A stretch of 64,000 nt of DNA, from contig CAXULW010000001.1 of assembly GCA_964252015.1 (NCBI GenBank), positions 124,001 to 188,000 on the forward strand, read 5' to 3'. Within the stretch, counting starts at the first letter, position 1, and the number at the start of each line of letters is the position of its first letter. This document shows positions 15,848-24,865 of this stretch, piece after piece. The notes beneath the pieces were generated by a model. The model made no database searches. It worked only from the letters and a program-made list of their open reading frames with translations, and was not told where the DNA came from. This DNA is from CAXSBR01 sp964252015. Lineage in GTDB: Bacteria; Actinomycetota; Actinomycetes; Mycobacteriales; Jatrophihabitantaceae. The translations under genes were made by a program, and so were the position numbers.

Positions 15848-16456
15848 GTGCTCAAGGTCGGGGTTCTCGCGCTGCAGGGAGACGTCCGCGAGCACATCAA
15901 GGCCCTCGACGCAGTCGGAGCGCAGCCGTCGCGGGTAAGACGCCCGGCTGAACTAGAAGCAGTCGATGCGCTGATCATCCCGGGCGGGGAGTCGACGACC
16001 ATAGCCAAGCTGGCCGTGACGTTCGACCTCATGGAGCCTCTACGCCAGCGGATCGCGGACGGCCTGCCGGCCTACGGATCGTGCGCCGGCATGATCCTGC
16101 TCGCCGACCGCATCATCGACGGCCCGCCGGACCAGCAGACGATCGGCGGAATCGACGTCACCGTCCGCCGTAACGCCTTCGGCCGGCAGGTGGACTCATT
16201 CGAGGAGCCGGTCGAAGTCGAGGACATCGACGGCGGGCCGTTCCACGCCGTCTTCATCCGGGCGCCGTGGGTGGAGCAGATCGGCCCGGACGCACACGCA
16301 CTCGGCCTGGTCTCCACCGGACCGGCCGCCGGTAAGGTGGTCGCCGTTCGCCAGGGGCATCTGCTGGCCACCTCGTTCCACCCGGAACTGACCGGTGACA
16401 CCCGGATGCATCAGTACTTCTGCGACATGGCTCGGGAAGTTCGTACAGAGAGTTGA
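15848..16456 (+). CDS. pdxT: Pyridoxal 5'-phosphate synthase, glutaminase subunit
   Basis: Class I glutamine amidotransferase of 202 aa that releases ammonia from glutamine and channels it to PdxS. The catalytic triad is visible as C79 (GSCAGM) with H178 and E180 (SFHPEL); the oxyanion/glutamine-binding PGGEST lies at 45-50. The GTG has GAGG four bases upstream. Its partner pdxS is at 4618. In several actinobacteria an acyl-CoA thioesterase gene separates the two; here that gene is absent and the MoxR and HNH block lies between. Confidence 0.95.
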   Translation: MLKVGVLALQGDVREHIKALDAVGAQPSRVRRPAELEAVDALIIPGGESTTIAKLAVTFDLMEPLRQRIADGLPAYGSCAGMILLADRIIDGPPDQQTIGGIDVTVRRNAFGRQVDSFEEPVEVEDIDGGPFHAVFIRAPWVEQIGPDAHALGLVSTGPAAGKVVAVRQGHLLATSFHPELTGDTRMHQYFCDMAREVRTES

Positions 16457-16463
16457 GGCAAGC

Positions 16464-17216
16464 ATGAGCGGCCACTCCAAGTGGGCGACGACCAAGCACA
16501 AGAAGGCCGTCGTCGACGCCAAACGCGGCAAGCTGTTCGCCAAGTTGATCAAGAACATCGAGGTGGCAGCCCGCACCGGCGGCCCGGACACCGACGGCAA
16601 CCCGACCCTCTACGACGCCATCCAGAAGGCCCGCAAGACGTCCGTGCCGCTGGACAACATCGAGCGCGCGGTCAAGCGCGGCTCAGGTGCTGAAGCGGGC
16701 GCGGCCGACTGGCAGACGATCATGTACGAGGGCTACGGACCGGCCGGCGTTGCCGTCCTAGTCGAATGCCTCACCGACAATCGCAACCGGGCCGCCACCG
16801 AGGTCCGCGTGGCCATGAGCCGCAACGGTGGCTCGATGGCCGACCCCGGTTCGGTGTCCTACCTGTTCAGCCGTAAGGGCGTCGTGCTCGTGCCCAAGGC
16901 CGACACGTCGGAGGACGACGTGCTCGGCGCCGTCTTGGACGCCGGCGCCGAGGAGGTCAACGACCTCGGCGAGCAGTTCGAGGTGGTCAGCGAGGCCGGC
17001 GACATGGTCGCGGTGCGCACCGCGCTTCAAGACGCCGGCATCGACTACGACTCGGCCGACTCGGCCTTCATCCCCAGCGTCCAGGTGGAACTCGACGAGA
17101 CCGCGGCCCGCAAGGTCTTCAAGCTCATCGACGCCCTCGAGGACAGTGACGACGTGCAGAACGTGTACGCCAACTTCGACGTGAGCGACGAGGTCATGGC
17201 CCTGGTCGACGCCTGA
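16464..17216 (+). CDS. yebC: YebC/PmpR-family protein
   Basis: Cytosolic protein of 250 aa in the TACO1/YebC family, starting with the conserved MSGHSKWATTKHKKAVVDAK and containing the VLVECLTDNRNRAATEVR block. Members have been described as transcriptional regulators and, more recently, as factors that help ribosomes through difficult sequences; which applies here is not visible. The frame is open upstream to 16395, but ATG 16464 gives the family N-terminus. It sits seven bases after pdxT and before ruvC, the common actinobacterial order. Confidence 0.93.
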   Translation: MSGHSKWATTKHKKAVVDAKRGKLFAKLIKNIEVAARTGGPDTDGNPTLYDAIQKARKTSVPLDNIERAVKRGSGAEAGAADWQTIMYEGYGPAGVAVLVECLTDNRNRAATEVRVAMSRNGGSMADPGSVSYLFSRKGVVLVPKADTSEDDVLGAVLDAGAEEVNDLGEQFEVVSEAGDMVAVRTALQDAGIDYDSADSAFIPSVQVELDETAARKVFKLIDALEDSDDVQNVYANFDVSDEVMALVDA

Positions 17217-17277
17217 CCCCTGTTTCCGCGCAGTCCGGCGTGCCTTCTCGGCTGCGCGTGGACAGGCCGGTACCGTG

Positions 17278-17293
17278 TCGAACGTCCGTTCGA
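17278..17293 (+). promoter_or_regulatory. LexA (SOS) box upstream of ruvCAB
   Basis: TCGAACGTCCGTTCGA is an exact match to the actinobacterial LexA consensus TCGAAC-N4-GTTCGA, with perfect dyad arms. It lies 20 bases before the ruvC start, overlapping the likely promoter, so LexA should repress ruvCAB until DNA damage. Confidence 0.85.
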
Positions 17294-17312
17294 GCAGGGT
17301 GGAGGTCGGTGC

Positions 17313-17840
17313 ATGCGCGTGCTCGGCGTCGATCCCGGCCTGACCCGGTGCGGCATCGGTGTCGTGGACGGTGCCTCAGGACGTCCGTTGCAGCTGGTCC
17401 ACGTCGAGGTGATCCGCACCCCGGCGGACGCGGACCTCGGCGCCCGACTGCTGGCCATCGCCGACGCCCTCGATGCGCTCGTTGCGCAACACCGGCCGGA
17501 CGTGGTCGCCGTCGAGCGCGTGTTCAGCCAGCTCAACGTCCGCACGGTGATGGGAACGGCCCAGGTGTCGGGCATCGCGCTGGTCGCGGCCGGGCGCGGC
17601 GGCGCGCGCGTTGCCCTGCACACGCCCACCGAGGTCAAGGCTGCAGTCACCGGCAACGGCGCGGCCGACAAGGCCCAGGTGGGCGCTATGGTCACGCGGC
17701 TGCTGCGGCTGACCGACACGCCGAAACCGGCCGACGCCGCGGACGCCCTCGCGCTGGCCATCTGCCACATCTGGCGCGGCGCGGCCCAGGACCGGTTGGC
17801 CAGGGCCCAAGCCGCCGCCCTGGCCGGAGTTCGCCGATGA
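17313..17840 (+). CDS. ruvC: Holliday junction endonuclease RuvC
   Basis: Cytosolic resolvase of 175 aa that cuts four-way DNA junctions. Acidic catalytic residues are in place: D7 in GVDPGLTRCG, E68 in VVAVERVF, and the C-terminal aspartates of PADAADALALAICH. The ATG gives normal length. It leads the ruvC-ruvA-ruvB set, directly downstream of a LexA box. Confidence 0.96.
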   Translation: MRVLGVDPGLTRCGIGVVDGASGRPLQLVHVEVIRTPADADLGARLLAIADALDALVAQHRPDVVAVERVFSQLNVRTVMGTAQVSGIALVAAGRGGARVALHTPTEVKAAVTGNGAADKAQVGAMVTRLLRLTDTPKPADAADALALAICHIWRGAAQDRLARAQAAALAGVRR

Positions 17841-17880
17841 CACCACCGCCCGGAACGACACCGACTAACAGGAGCCATTC

Positions 17881-18492
17881 GTGATCGCCAGCGTCCACGG
17901 CCTCGTCGCCGCCCTCGGCCCCGACGCCGCCGTCATCGAGGTCGGCGGCGTCGGGCTGATGGTGTCGTGTTCGCCGGGCACGCTGGCCCGGCTGCGCGCG
18001 GGCGAGACCGCCCGCCTGTCCACCAGCCTGGTCGTCCGCGAGGATTCCCTCACGTTGTACGGCTTCGCCGACGACGACGAGCGGACGCTGTTCGAGCTGC
18101 TCCAGACCGCGAACGGCGTCGGGCCGAAACTGGCCCAGACGATCCTGGCCGTGCACGCCCCGCGCGAGGTGCGCCGGGCCGTGGCCGGCAACGACCTGGT
18201 CACGCTCATGGCCGTTCCGGGGATCGGACGCAAGGGCGCGGAACGGCTGGTGCTCGAACTGCGTGACCGGATCGGCGCCGTCGACACCGGCACGACCGGA
18301 CCCACGGGCGGGGGAGTCACGCCGACCGCGCCCTGGCGCGACCAGCTCAAGCACGCCCTGGCCGGGCTGGGCTTCACCGGCAAGGAGGCCACGGACGCGA
18401 TCGAGGCCGTGGCCGGGGACATCGATCCCGGCGTCACGCCCGATCTGTCCGGCCTGCTCAGGCGCAGCATCCAGCTGCTCGGACGCACCTGA
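17881..18492 (+). CDS. ruvA: Holliday junction branch migration protein RuvA
   Basis: DNA-binding subunit of 203 aa of the RuvAB motor. N-terminal OB fold (MIASVHGLVAALGPDAAVIE), two helix-hairpin-helix motifs (NGVGPKLAQTILA and VPGIGRKGAERLVLEL), and the C-terminal domain that contacts RuvB (LKHALAGLGFTGKEA). The GTG is 40 bases after ruvC. The stop overlaps the ruvB ATG by one base (TGATG). Confidence 0.95.
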   Translation: MIASVHGLVAALGPDAAVIEVGGVGLMVSCSPGTLARLRAGETARLSTSLVVREDSLTLYGFADDDERTLFELLQTANGVGPKLAQTILAVHAPREVRRAVAGNDLVTLMAVPGIGRKGAERLVLELRDRIGAVDTGTTGPTGGGVTPTAPWRDQLKHALAGLGFTGKEATDAIEAVAGDIDPGVTPDLSGLLRRSIQLLGRT

Positions 18493-19598
18493 TGCCCTCC
18501 GACCACGACGCGTTCCTGGCCACCGAGGCGGGCGCGCTGGACGTCGACCTGGTCTCGCCGGTAGCCGTGCCGGCCGAGCAGGAGGTCGAGGCCAGCCTGC
18601 GGCCGAAAACGCTCAACGACTTCGTCGGCCAGCCCAAGGTCCGCGAACAGCTCGAGCTGGTGCTGGCCAGCGCCAAGCTGCGCGGCCGGGCACCGGATCA
18701 CGTGTTGCTCTCCGGCCCGCCCGGGTTGGGCAAGACCAGCCTGGCCATGATCATCGCCGCCGAGCTGGGCGCGCCGATCCGGATCACCAGCGGGCCGGCG
18801 ATCGAACGCGCCGGTGATCTGGCCGCGCTGCTGACCAGCCTGGCCGAGGGTGAGGTGCTGTTCATCGACGAGATCCACCGCATCGCCCGCCCGGCCGAGG
18901 AACTGCTGTACATGGCCATGGAGGACTTCCGCGTCGACGTGATCGTCGGCAAGGGTCCGGGCTCCACCGCCATCCCGCTCGACCTCGCACCGTTCACCCT
19001 GGTCGGCGCCACCACCCGCTCCGGGCGGCTGACCGGTCCGCTGCGCGACCGGTTCGGCTTCACCGGCCACATGGACTTCTACTCGCCCGCAGAGCTGATC
19101 CAGGTCATCGAGCGCTCGGCCCGGGTGCTCGGTGCGCAGCTGCGCGCCGACGGTGCGACCGAGATCGCCGGCCGCTCGCGGGGCACGCCACGGATCGCCA
19201 ACCGGCTGCTGCGACGGGTGCGCGACTACGCCGAGGTGCGCGCGGACGGCGTCATCACGCGTGCGGTTGCGCACGACGCCCTCGCCGTCTACGACGTGGA
19301 CGAACTCGGCCTGGACCGCCTCGACCGGGCCGTCCTCGACGCGCTCATCCGCCGCTTCGGTGGCGGACCGGTCGGGGTCGGCACCATCGCCGTCGCGATC
19401 GGTGAGGAGGCCGAGACGGTGGAGGAGGTGGCCGAGCCGTTTCTCGTCCGTAGCGGTCTGATCGCGCGGACCCGCAGCGGCCGGGTTGCCACCCCGGCGG
19501 CCTGGGCCCATCTCGGGCTTACTGCACCCGCAGCACTGCCGTCACAGCAAACCCACACGTCACAGCACGATCTCACTTTGCCGTTATTCGACGAATAA
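18492..19598 (+). CDS. ruvB: Holliday junction branch migration ATPase RuvB
   Basis: AAA+ helicase of 368 aa. Walker A GPPGLGKTSLA, Walker B FIDEIHR, sensor 1 GATTRSGRLTGPL and the arginine of LRDRFGF are visible, with the C-terminal winged helix (ARTRSGRVATPAAWAHLGL). Slightly longer than usual because of an N-terminal lead of about 30 residues and a polar tail. Coupled to ruvA by the TGATG overlap. Confidence 0.96.
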   Translation: MPSDHDAFLATEAGALDVDLVSPVAVPAEQEVEASLRPKTLNDFVGQPKVREQLELVLASAKLRGRAPDHVLLSGPPGLGKTSLAMIIAAELGAPIRITSGPAIERAGDLAALLTSLAEGEVLFIDEIHRIARPAEELLYMAMEDFRVDVIVGKGPGSTAIPLDLAPFTLVGATTRSGRLTGPLRDRFGFTGHMDFYSPAELIQVIERSARVLGAQLRADGATEIAGRSRGTPRIANRLLRRVRDYAEVRADGVITRAVAHDALAVYDVDELGLDRLDRAVLDALIRRFGGGPVGVGTIAVAIGEEAETVEEVAEPFLVRSGLIARTRSGRVATPAAWAHLGLTAPAALPSQQTHTSQHDLTLPLFDE

Positions 19599-19664
19599 TC
19601 CGTACGCTGATTTGAAAGCGGTGCCGGTCTTCCCGGGTCCCATCAATCAGAGTAAGGGTGGCCA

Positions 19665-20006
19665 GTGCACTACGTCGTCGAGGCCATCGCCCTGGTGTGC
19701 GTTGTGACCCTGCTGATGCTTTTTGCGCGGCGCGCACGGGTTCGATCGGCGGACACGGACGCCCGGCTGCGCCGCGACATCACCGTCGGCACCCAGGTCA
19801 TGACCACGTCCGGTTTGTACGGAACCGTGGTTGCCATCAACACCGACGACACCGTGATTCTGTCGGTCGCGCCGGGCGTGGAAGTCCGCTGGGCGTTCGC
19901 CGCCCTGCGCGACGCGGCCGCGCTGCCGCCGCGCTACCGCCGCCCGGTGGATGCACCGGTAACGACCGCCGAGACGCCCAGGGACGGGTACGGCCGCCGT
20001 CCCTGA
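19665..20006 (+). CDS. yajC: Preprotein translocase accessory subunit YajC
   Basis: Protein of 113 aa with one N-terminal membrane helix (about 3-20) and a small cytosolic domain with the family core VGTQVMTTSGLYGTVVAI. It associates with SecDF at the translocon. The GTG at 19665 gives the usual start. A weak -10 candidate (TACGCT, 19603-19608) follows ruvB. The 221 bases between yajC and secD hold no gene; a TAGGCT at 20042-20047 is a weak -10 candidate for secD. Confidence 0.85.
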   Translation: MHYVVEAIALVCVVTLLMLFARRARVRSADTDARLRRDITVGTQVMTTSGLYGTVVAINTDDTVILSVAPGVEVRWAFAALRDAAALPPRYRRPVDAPVTTAETPRDGYGRRP

Positions 20007-20227
20007 CCGGCCAAATACAGCCCCGTACCTCGGTTATCGCTTAGGCTGGGCCCGCGGTACGGAGTCGCGATCACGCGTGCGGCCAGGTTCGGTCGCCGCT
20101 GGGTGAGCCTTCGTCGCCGAACTGGCCCTCGTCCTGCCGCTGCCGCACCGTTGACCGCAGCAAGCAGGGACAATCAGCCGTGCCCGGTTCCCCGCCGGGT
20201 GTAGAAGCGCCAAGGAGATACTGACCC

Positions 20228-22999
20228 GTGCCACCGAACACCGCCACCCTGCGCGTCGGCCCATATTTTCTGAGCCTGCTGCTTGTGCTGGTGGTCGGCT
20301 TCGGACTGGTCTTCCTCCCCGGCCAACGGCACACCCCCAAACTAGGTCTCGACCTGGAAGGCGGCGCGCAGGTCACCCTGCAGGCGCAAACGCCCAACGG
20401 CAAGACACCGAATCAGTCGGCGATGAAGGTGGCCCGACAGATCCTGGAGAACCGGGTCAACGCCAAGGGCGTGTCTGCGGCCCAGGTCTACCAGCAGGGC
20501 AGCAATCAGATCGTCATCGCCGTCCCGGGAGCGAGCTCGAAGGACGTGGCCCGGGTCGGCCAAGCAGCCAAGCTGAACTTCCGCCCGGTCATCTTCGCCG
20601 CCGTGGCCAATACGACACCAACGACGCCCACGGCCACGCCGACGGCGACGAGCGGGGCTTCCGCCGGATCGTCGGGAAGTGCCACGACGGGAGCAGCGAC
20701 GACGGGCGCCGCCACGGCCACCACAACGAAGTCGTCTGCCTCGACCGCACCCAAGTCCGCAACATCGCCTTCCGGGCTGCTGGACGCGAAGCGACTCGCC
20801 CCGTCGACGACACCCGAAGCAAAGACCACCGCAGCAGCGACCACCGCAGCAAAGACCACCGCAGCTAAGACCACCGCAGCTAAGACCACCGCAGCTAAGA
20901 CCACGGCGGCCCCAGCCACAACCGCGGCCAAGCTCTCGGCCGACCCGTTCACGGGCCTCGGCTTCACCCTGCCCACCACCGACACCGCATTCAACGCGCT
21001 CACCACCGTCCAGCAGTCCGCCCTTTCGGCGGCGCTGGCGAACTTCGACTGCACAGCGAAGCCGACGGACGTCGCAACCAAGCCGCTGGCCTCGTGTGAC
21101 AACAACACCCCGCCGCAGTACAAGTACTTCCTCGGGCCGGTGATCGTCGCCGGAACCGAGGTCTCGTCGGCCGACGCCGTGGCGCCGAGCGCGAACGGCA
21201 ACACGACCTGGACCGTCTCGATCAACCTGAAGTCCAAGGGCCAGGCGGCGTGGGCCGACTTCACCGGCAAGCACCACTCGGATTCGGACACCAACCCCGG
21301 CGGGGCGACGTCGTGTTCGCCCACCACGGTGCCGTGTGCCGACTACGTCGCCTTCACCTTGGACGGCGACGTCATCACCGCGCCCCAGACCAACGGCACG
21401 ATCAACGGCACGACCCAGGTGAGCGGAACGTTCACCGAGTCCTACGCCAAGGATCTGGCCAACGACCTGAAGTACGGCGCGCTGCCGCTGAACTTCACCC
21501 AGCTCACCCAGCAGGATGTGTCGCCCACGCTGGGCACCAGCCAGCTCAAGGCCGGCCTGGTCGCCGGCGGCATCGGCTTGCTCCTCGTCGTCATCTACTC
21601 GTTCCTGTACTACCGCGGCCTCGGGTTCGTCACCGTCGCCTCGTTGATCGTCTCCGGCGGGCTCACCTACGCCGCTCTGGTCATCCTCGGGCGCGAGATC
21701 GGCTTTACCCTGACCCTGGCCGGTATCGCCGGATTCATCGTGGCGGTGGGTATCACCGCGGACTCGTTCGTCGTGCTGTTCGAACGGCTCAAGGACGAGG
21801 TCCATAGCGGCCGGTCTCTGCGCGTAGCGGTGCCCCGCGCGTGGACCCGGGCCCGGCGCACCATTCTGTCCGCCGACACGGTGTCCTTCATCGCGGCCGC
21901 GGTGTTGTACTACTTCACCGTCGGCGACGTGCGCGGTTTCGCGTTCACCCTCGGTCTGTCGACGCTGCTCGACCTGGTCGTGGTGTTCCTGTTCACCCAC
22001 CCGCTGGTGTCGCTGCTCTCGCGCAGCCGGGCCTTCGGTTCACCGCGGTTCACCGGCCTGAACTCGGTCCGCGCGGGCGGTATCGCCCCGTCACCCGATG
22101 CGCCGGCCCGTACCGGAAAAACGCGCCGGACCCGCGCCGCTGGCGGCGCCACCGCGGTGGGCGGCTCGGTCGCGCTGCTGGAACGTGAGGACGAGGACCT
22201 CGATTTCGACTTGGATGACGACGACGATGTGGCGCCCGTGGCCTCCGCGCCGACCGTTATCCGTGAGCCGGACCTGGACTCCGGTGCGCCGCGGCGCAGT
22301 CGAGTGGTGCCGCGGTCGACCCCGCCGGCCGAGATCGGAGCCGACGCCGCCGAACGCGCCGCGGCCCGCCGCGGTCGGGCCGTCCGCCCACCCAAACCGG
22401 TCGTCGAAGAAACAGCCGAACCCGACGAGGACGAAATCGACGACGACGTTGTCGAGCCCGAGACGCTCCACGAGGTCGACGCCGTCGATGCTGCGGAACT
22501 AGACACCTCGGCCAGCGACGTGAGCGACGCGGATGCCGAGCCGGAGCCCGATCCCGAGCCGCAGCCCGAGCCGGAGCCCGAGCCGGAGCCCGAGCCCGTC
22601 GTCACGCCGAGGCGTGGCGCGTCGACCGCGGCGGAACGAGCGGCCGCGCGCCGTCGTCTGCCCGGCCGCCGAGGTGCGAGCGCCTTGGCACCCACCTCGC
22701 CGCCAACACACACCGCGGCCCCGGCTGAGCCGGAGGTCGTGATTCCAGCGGCTGAGCCCGAACCCGTCGAGACCGATCCGGTCGAGACCGAGCCCGAACC
22801 GGTCGAGAACGAGACCGAACTGATCGAGACCGAACCTGCCCATACCGTGCCTACCGTGGCTGCGTCGGCCGAGGCGGAAACCGAGGGCGACGAAGCTCCG
22901 TCGCGCAAGGTCACCGCGGTCGAGCGGGCCGCGGCCCGGCGGGCCCGGATCCGCTCGCGGGCCGGGCATCCGGTCGACGCTGATGGCGAGGACTCCTGA
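20228..22999 (+). CDS. secD: Protein translocase subunit SecD with long acidic C-terminal tail
   Basis: Uses the proton gradient, with SecF, to pull exported proteins out of SecYEG. The first membrane helix is at about 13-31, the exported domain follows (GLDLEGGAQVTL at 40-51), and five C-terminal helices end near 600. The protein is 923 aa against roughly 550-620 in relatives. Two additions explain this: a Thr/Ala-rich stretch at 129-236 containing repeated KTTAA units, and a tail from about 605 that is rich in Glu, Pro, Asp and Arg. The motif ERAAARR recurs in the tail at E709, E803 and E899. The stop overlaps the secF ATG (TGATG). Confidence 0.93.
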   Translation: MPPNTATLRVGPYFLSLLLVLVVGFGLVFLPGQRHTPKLGLDLEGGAQVTLQAQTPNGKTPNQSAMKVARQILENRVNAKGVSAAQVYQQGSNQIVIAVPGASSKDVARVGQAAKLNFRPVIFAAVANTTPTTPTATPTATSGASAGSSGSATTGAATTGAATATTTKSSASTAPKSATSPSGLLDAKRLAPSTTPEAKTTAAATTAAKTTAAKTTAAKTTAAKTTAAPATTAAKLSADPFTGLGFTLPTTDTAFNALTTVQQSALSAALANFDCTAKPTDVATKPLASCDNNTPPQYKYFLGPVIVAGTEVSSADAVAPSANGNTTWTVSINLKSKGQAAWADFTGKHHSDSDTNPGGATSCSPTTVPCADYVAFTLDGDVITAPQTNGTINGTTQVSGTFTESYAKDLANDLKYGALPLNFTQLTQQDVSPTLGTSQLKAGLVAGGIGLLLVVIYSFLYYRGLGFVTVASLIVSGGLTYAALVILGREIGFTLTLAGIAGFIVAVGITADSFVVLFERLKDEVHSGRSLRVAVPRAWTRARRTILSADTVSFIAAAVLYYFTVGDVRGFAFTLGLSTLLDLVVVFLFTHPLVSLLSRSRAFGSPRFTGLNSVRAGGIAPSPDAPARTGKTRRTRAAGGATAVGGSVALLEREDEDLDFDLDDDDDVAPVASAPTVIREPDLDSGAPRRSRVVPRSTPPAEIGADAAERAAARRGRAVRPPKPVVEETAEPDEDEIDDDVVEPETLHEVDAVDAAELDTSASDVSDADAEPEPDPEPQPEPEPEPEPEPVVTPRRGASTAAERAAARRRLPGRRGASALAPTSPPTHTAAPAEPEVVIPAAEPEPVETDPVETEPEPVENETELIETEPAHTVPTVAASAEAETEGDEAPSRKVTAVERAAARRARIRSRAGHPVDADGEDS

Positions 23000-24213
23000 T
23001 GGCGACCGAACGAACTGAGCGCGCCGGCTTCCGCGGCCTGATGCGCCGGCTCTACCGCGGCGAGTCCAACGTGGCCTTCATCCCGCACCGCCGCCGTTGG
23101 TACATCGCGTCGGCCACGGTGCTGGTCATCTGCGTGCTCAGCATCGCGTTCCGCGGTTTCAACGAGGGCATCGACTTCAAGGGCGGCACCCAGTACCAGC
23201 TGTCCGGCCAGGGCACCACGCTGACCACGCAGAGCATCACCAAAGCGTTCGAGGATGCGGGGTTGACGCTCGAGTCGCCGACCCAGGTGGTCGGTAGCGG
23301 ATCCAACCGGTCGTACCTGGTCAAGTCGTTGGTGCTCGGCTCGGATGAGCAGAACACCATCACCGACAAGGTGCTGGCCTCGCTGAAGAGCGAGGGCCTG
23401 GTCCAGGACAAGGTCAACATCAACACGGTCAGCGGTACTTGGGGCGCCGACGTGAGCCGCAAGGCCCTGTACGGCCTGTTCTGGTTCATGGTCATCGTCT
23501 CGATCTACATCTCGATCCGCTTCCAGTACCGGATGGCCATCGCCGCCATCATCGCCCTGATCCACGACCTGGTGCTGACCGCGGGCGTCTACTCGATCAT
23601 CGGCTTCGAGGTGACGCCGTCCACGATCGTCGGGCTGTTGACCATCCTCGGTTTCTCGCTCTACGACACCGTCGTCATCTTCGACAAGGTCAGCGAGAAC
23701 ACCCGGGATCTGACTGCCGGGTCGCGCAATACCTTCTCCGAAGCCACCAACCGCGCGGTCAACGAGACACTGATGCGTTCCATCAACACGTCACTGATCT
23801 CCTTGCTGCCAGTGGGTGGTCTGCTCTTCATAGGTGCCCTGATCCTCGGTGTGGGCACGATCAAGGACCTGGCGTTGGTCATGTTCGTCGGCCTGGCCAC
23901 GGGCGCGTACTCGTCGCTGTTCCTGGCCGCGCCGATCGTCACCGATCTGACCGAACGGTTGCCGGCGTACAAGGCGTTGACCAAGCGCGTCCAGGCCAAA
24001 CGGGCCAGCGAGGCGGCCCGGGCCGAGGCCGGCGGTGAGTTGGCGCTGGCCGGCGCGCGCCGTTCGGGCGCCCCGGCTCCGGCGCCACGACCGGGCGCCC
24101 GTCCAGCCGTCAAGGCACCCGCCAGCAAGGTCGCCGCGAAGGCTCCCGCCACTCGCCCGACCACGTCCAAACCCAACGCCAACCGGGCCAAACCCCAGCG
24201 GCGCAAGCGATAG
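22999..24213 (+). CDS. secF: Protein translocase subunit SecF
   Basis: Partner of SecD, 404 aa, six membrane helices. Family features include the GIDFKGGTQYQL strand after helix 1, the ALIHDLVLTAGVY segment (aspartate in helix 4 implicated in proton transfer), and GFSLYDTVVIFDKVSEN. The last ~75 residues form an Ala/Pro/Lys-rich basic tail (KAPASKVAAKAPA), oppositely charged to the acidic SecD tail. ATG overlaps the secD stop. Confidence 0.95.
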   Translation: MATERTERAGFRGLMRRLYRGESNVAFIPHRRRWYIASATVLVICVLSIAFRGFNEGIDFKGGTQYQLSGQGTTLTTQSITKAFEDAGLTLESPTQVVGSGSNRSYLVKSLVLGSDEQNTITDKVLASLKSEGLVQDKVNINTVSGTWGADVSRKALYGLFWFMVIVSIYISIRFQYRMAIAAIIALIHDLVLTAGVYSIIGFEVTPSTIVGLLTILGFSLYDTVVIFDKVSENTRDLTAGSRNTFSEATNRAVNETLMRSINTSLISLLPVGGLLFIGALILGVGTIKDLALVMFVGLATGAYSSLFLAAPIVTDLTERLPAYKALTKRVQAKRASEAARAEAGGELALAGARRSGAPAPAPRPGARPAVKAPASKVAAKAPATRPTTSKPNANRAKPQRRKR

Positions 24214-24221
24214 CCACCCAG

Positions 24222-24767
24222 ATGACCGACGCCGGCGCCGCGCCCGAACTGGCTGCCCTGATCGATTCCCGGCTGCGCGATGTGGCCGACTTTCCCAAGC
24301 CGGGCGTGCTGTTCAAGGACATCACCCCGTTATTGGCCGACGGCGACGCGTTCTCGGTCACGGTGGAAGCCCTGGTCAACCTGGCCCGTGCGGCTGGTCC
24401 GGTTGATCTCGTGGCCGGGGTCGAGGCGCGCGGCTTCCTGCTCGCCGGCGCGATGGCCGCCCGGCTGGACTGCGGGGTGATGCCGGTGCGCAAGGCGGGC
24501 AAGCTGCCACCGCCGACCGTTACCGCGCGTTACGACCTCGAGTACGGCTCGGCCGAGATCGAGGTGCCGGTGGGCCTGCTCGAGGGCCGCCGGGTCTTCC
24601 TGGTCGACGACGTGCTCGCCACCGGTGGCACGCTGGCCGCGGCCATCGGCTTGCTCGAGCAGGCCGGCGCGAGCATCACCGGCATCGCCGTCCTGGTTGA
24701 GCTCGGGTTCCTGTCCGGGCGCGATCGGCTCGCCGGCCGTGCCATGACCTCGTTGCTGACCCTGTAG
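24222..24767 (+). CDS. apt: Adenine phosphoribosyltransferase
   Basis: Cytosolic purine-salvage enzyme of 181 aa forming AMP from adenine and PRPP. The N-terminal FPKPGVLFKDITPLLAD, the GVEARGFLLAGAMAARL loop and the PRPP-binding VFLVDDVLATGGTLAAA are all present. The ATG lies eight bases after secF. The order secDF-apt-relA is typical of actinobacteria. Confidence 0.95.
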   Translation: MTDAGAAPELAALIDSRLRDVADFPKPGVLFKDITPLLADGDAFSVTVEALVNLARAAGPVDLVAGVEARGFLLAGAMAARLDCGVMPVRKAGKLPPPTVTARYDLEYGSAEIEVPVGLLEGRRVFLVDDVLATGGTLAAAIGLLEQAGASITGIAVLVELGFLSGRDRLAGRAMTSLLTL

Positions 24768-24820
24768 TCGAGACCACTCGGCGGGGCGGACGCCGCTCGG
24801 CTCCCGGCCGCCGACGCCAG

Positions 24821-24826
24821 TAGACT
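24821..24826 (+). promoter_or_regulatory. Candidate -10 box for relA
   Basis: TAGACT lies 39 bases before the relA GTG, in the 98-base gap after apt, and fits the TANNNT pattern. No clear -35 is seen. It suggests relA can be transcribed separately from apt. Confidence 0.35.
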
Positions 24827-24865
24827 CGCAGGATCCAAAGCGTCGGCGACCGCCTGGGGGGTGTC

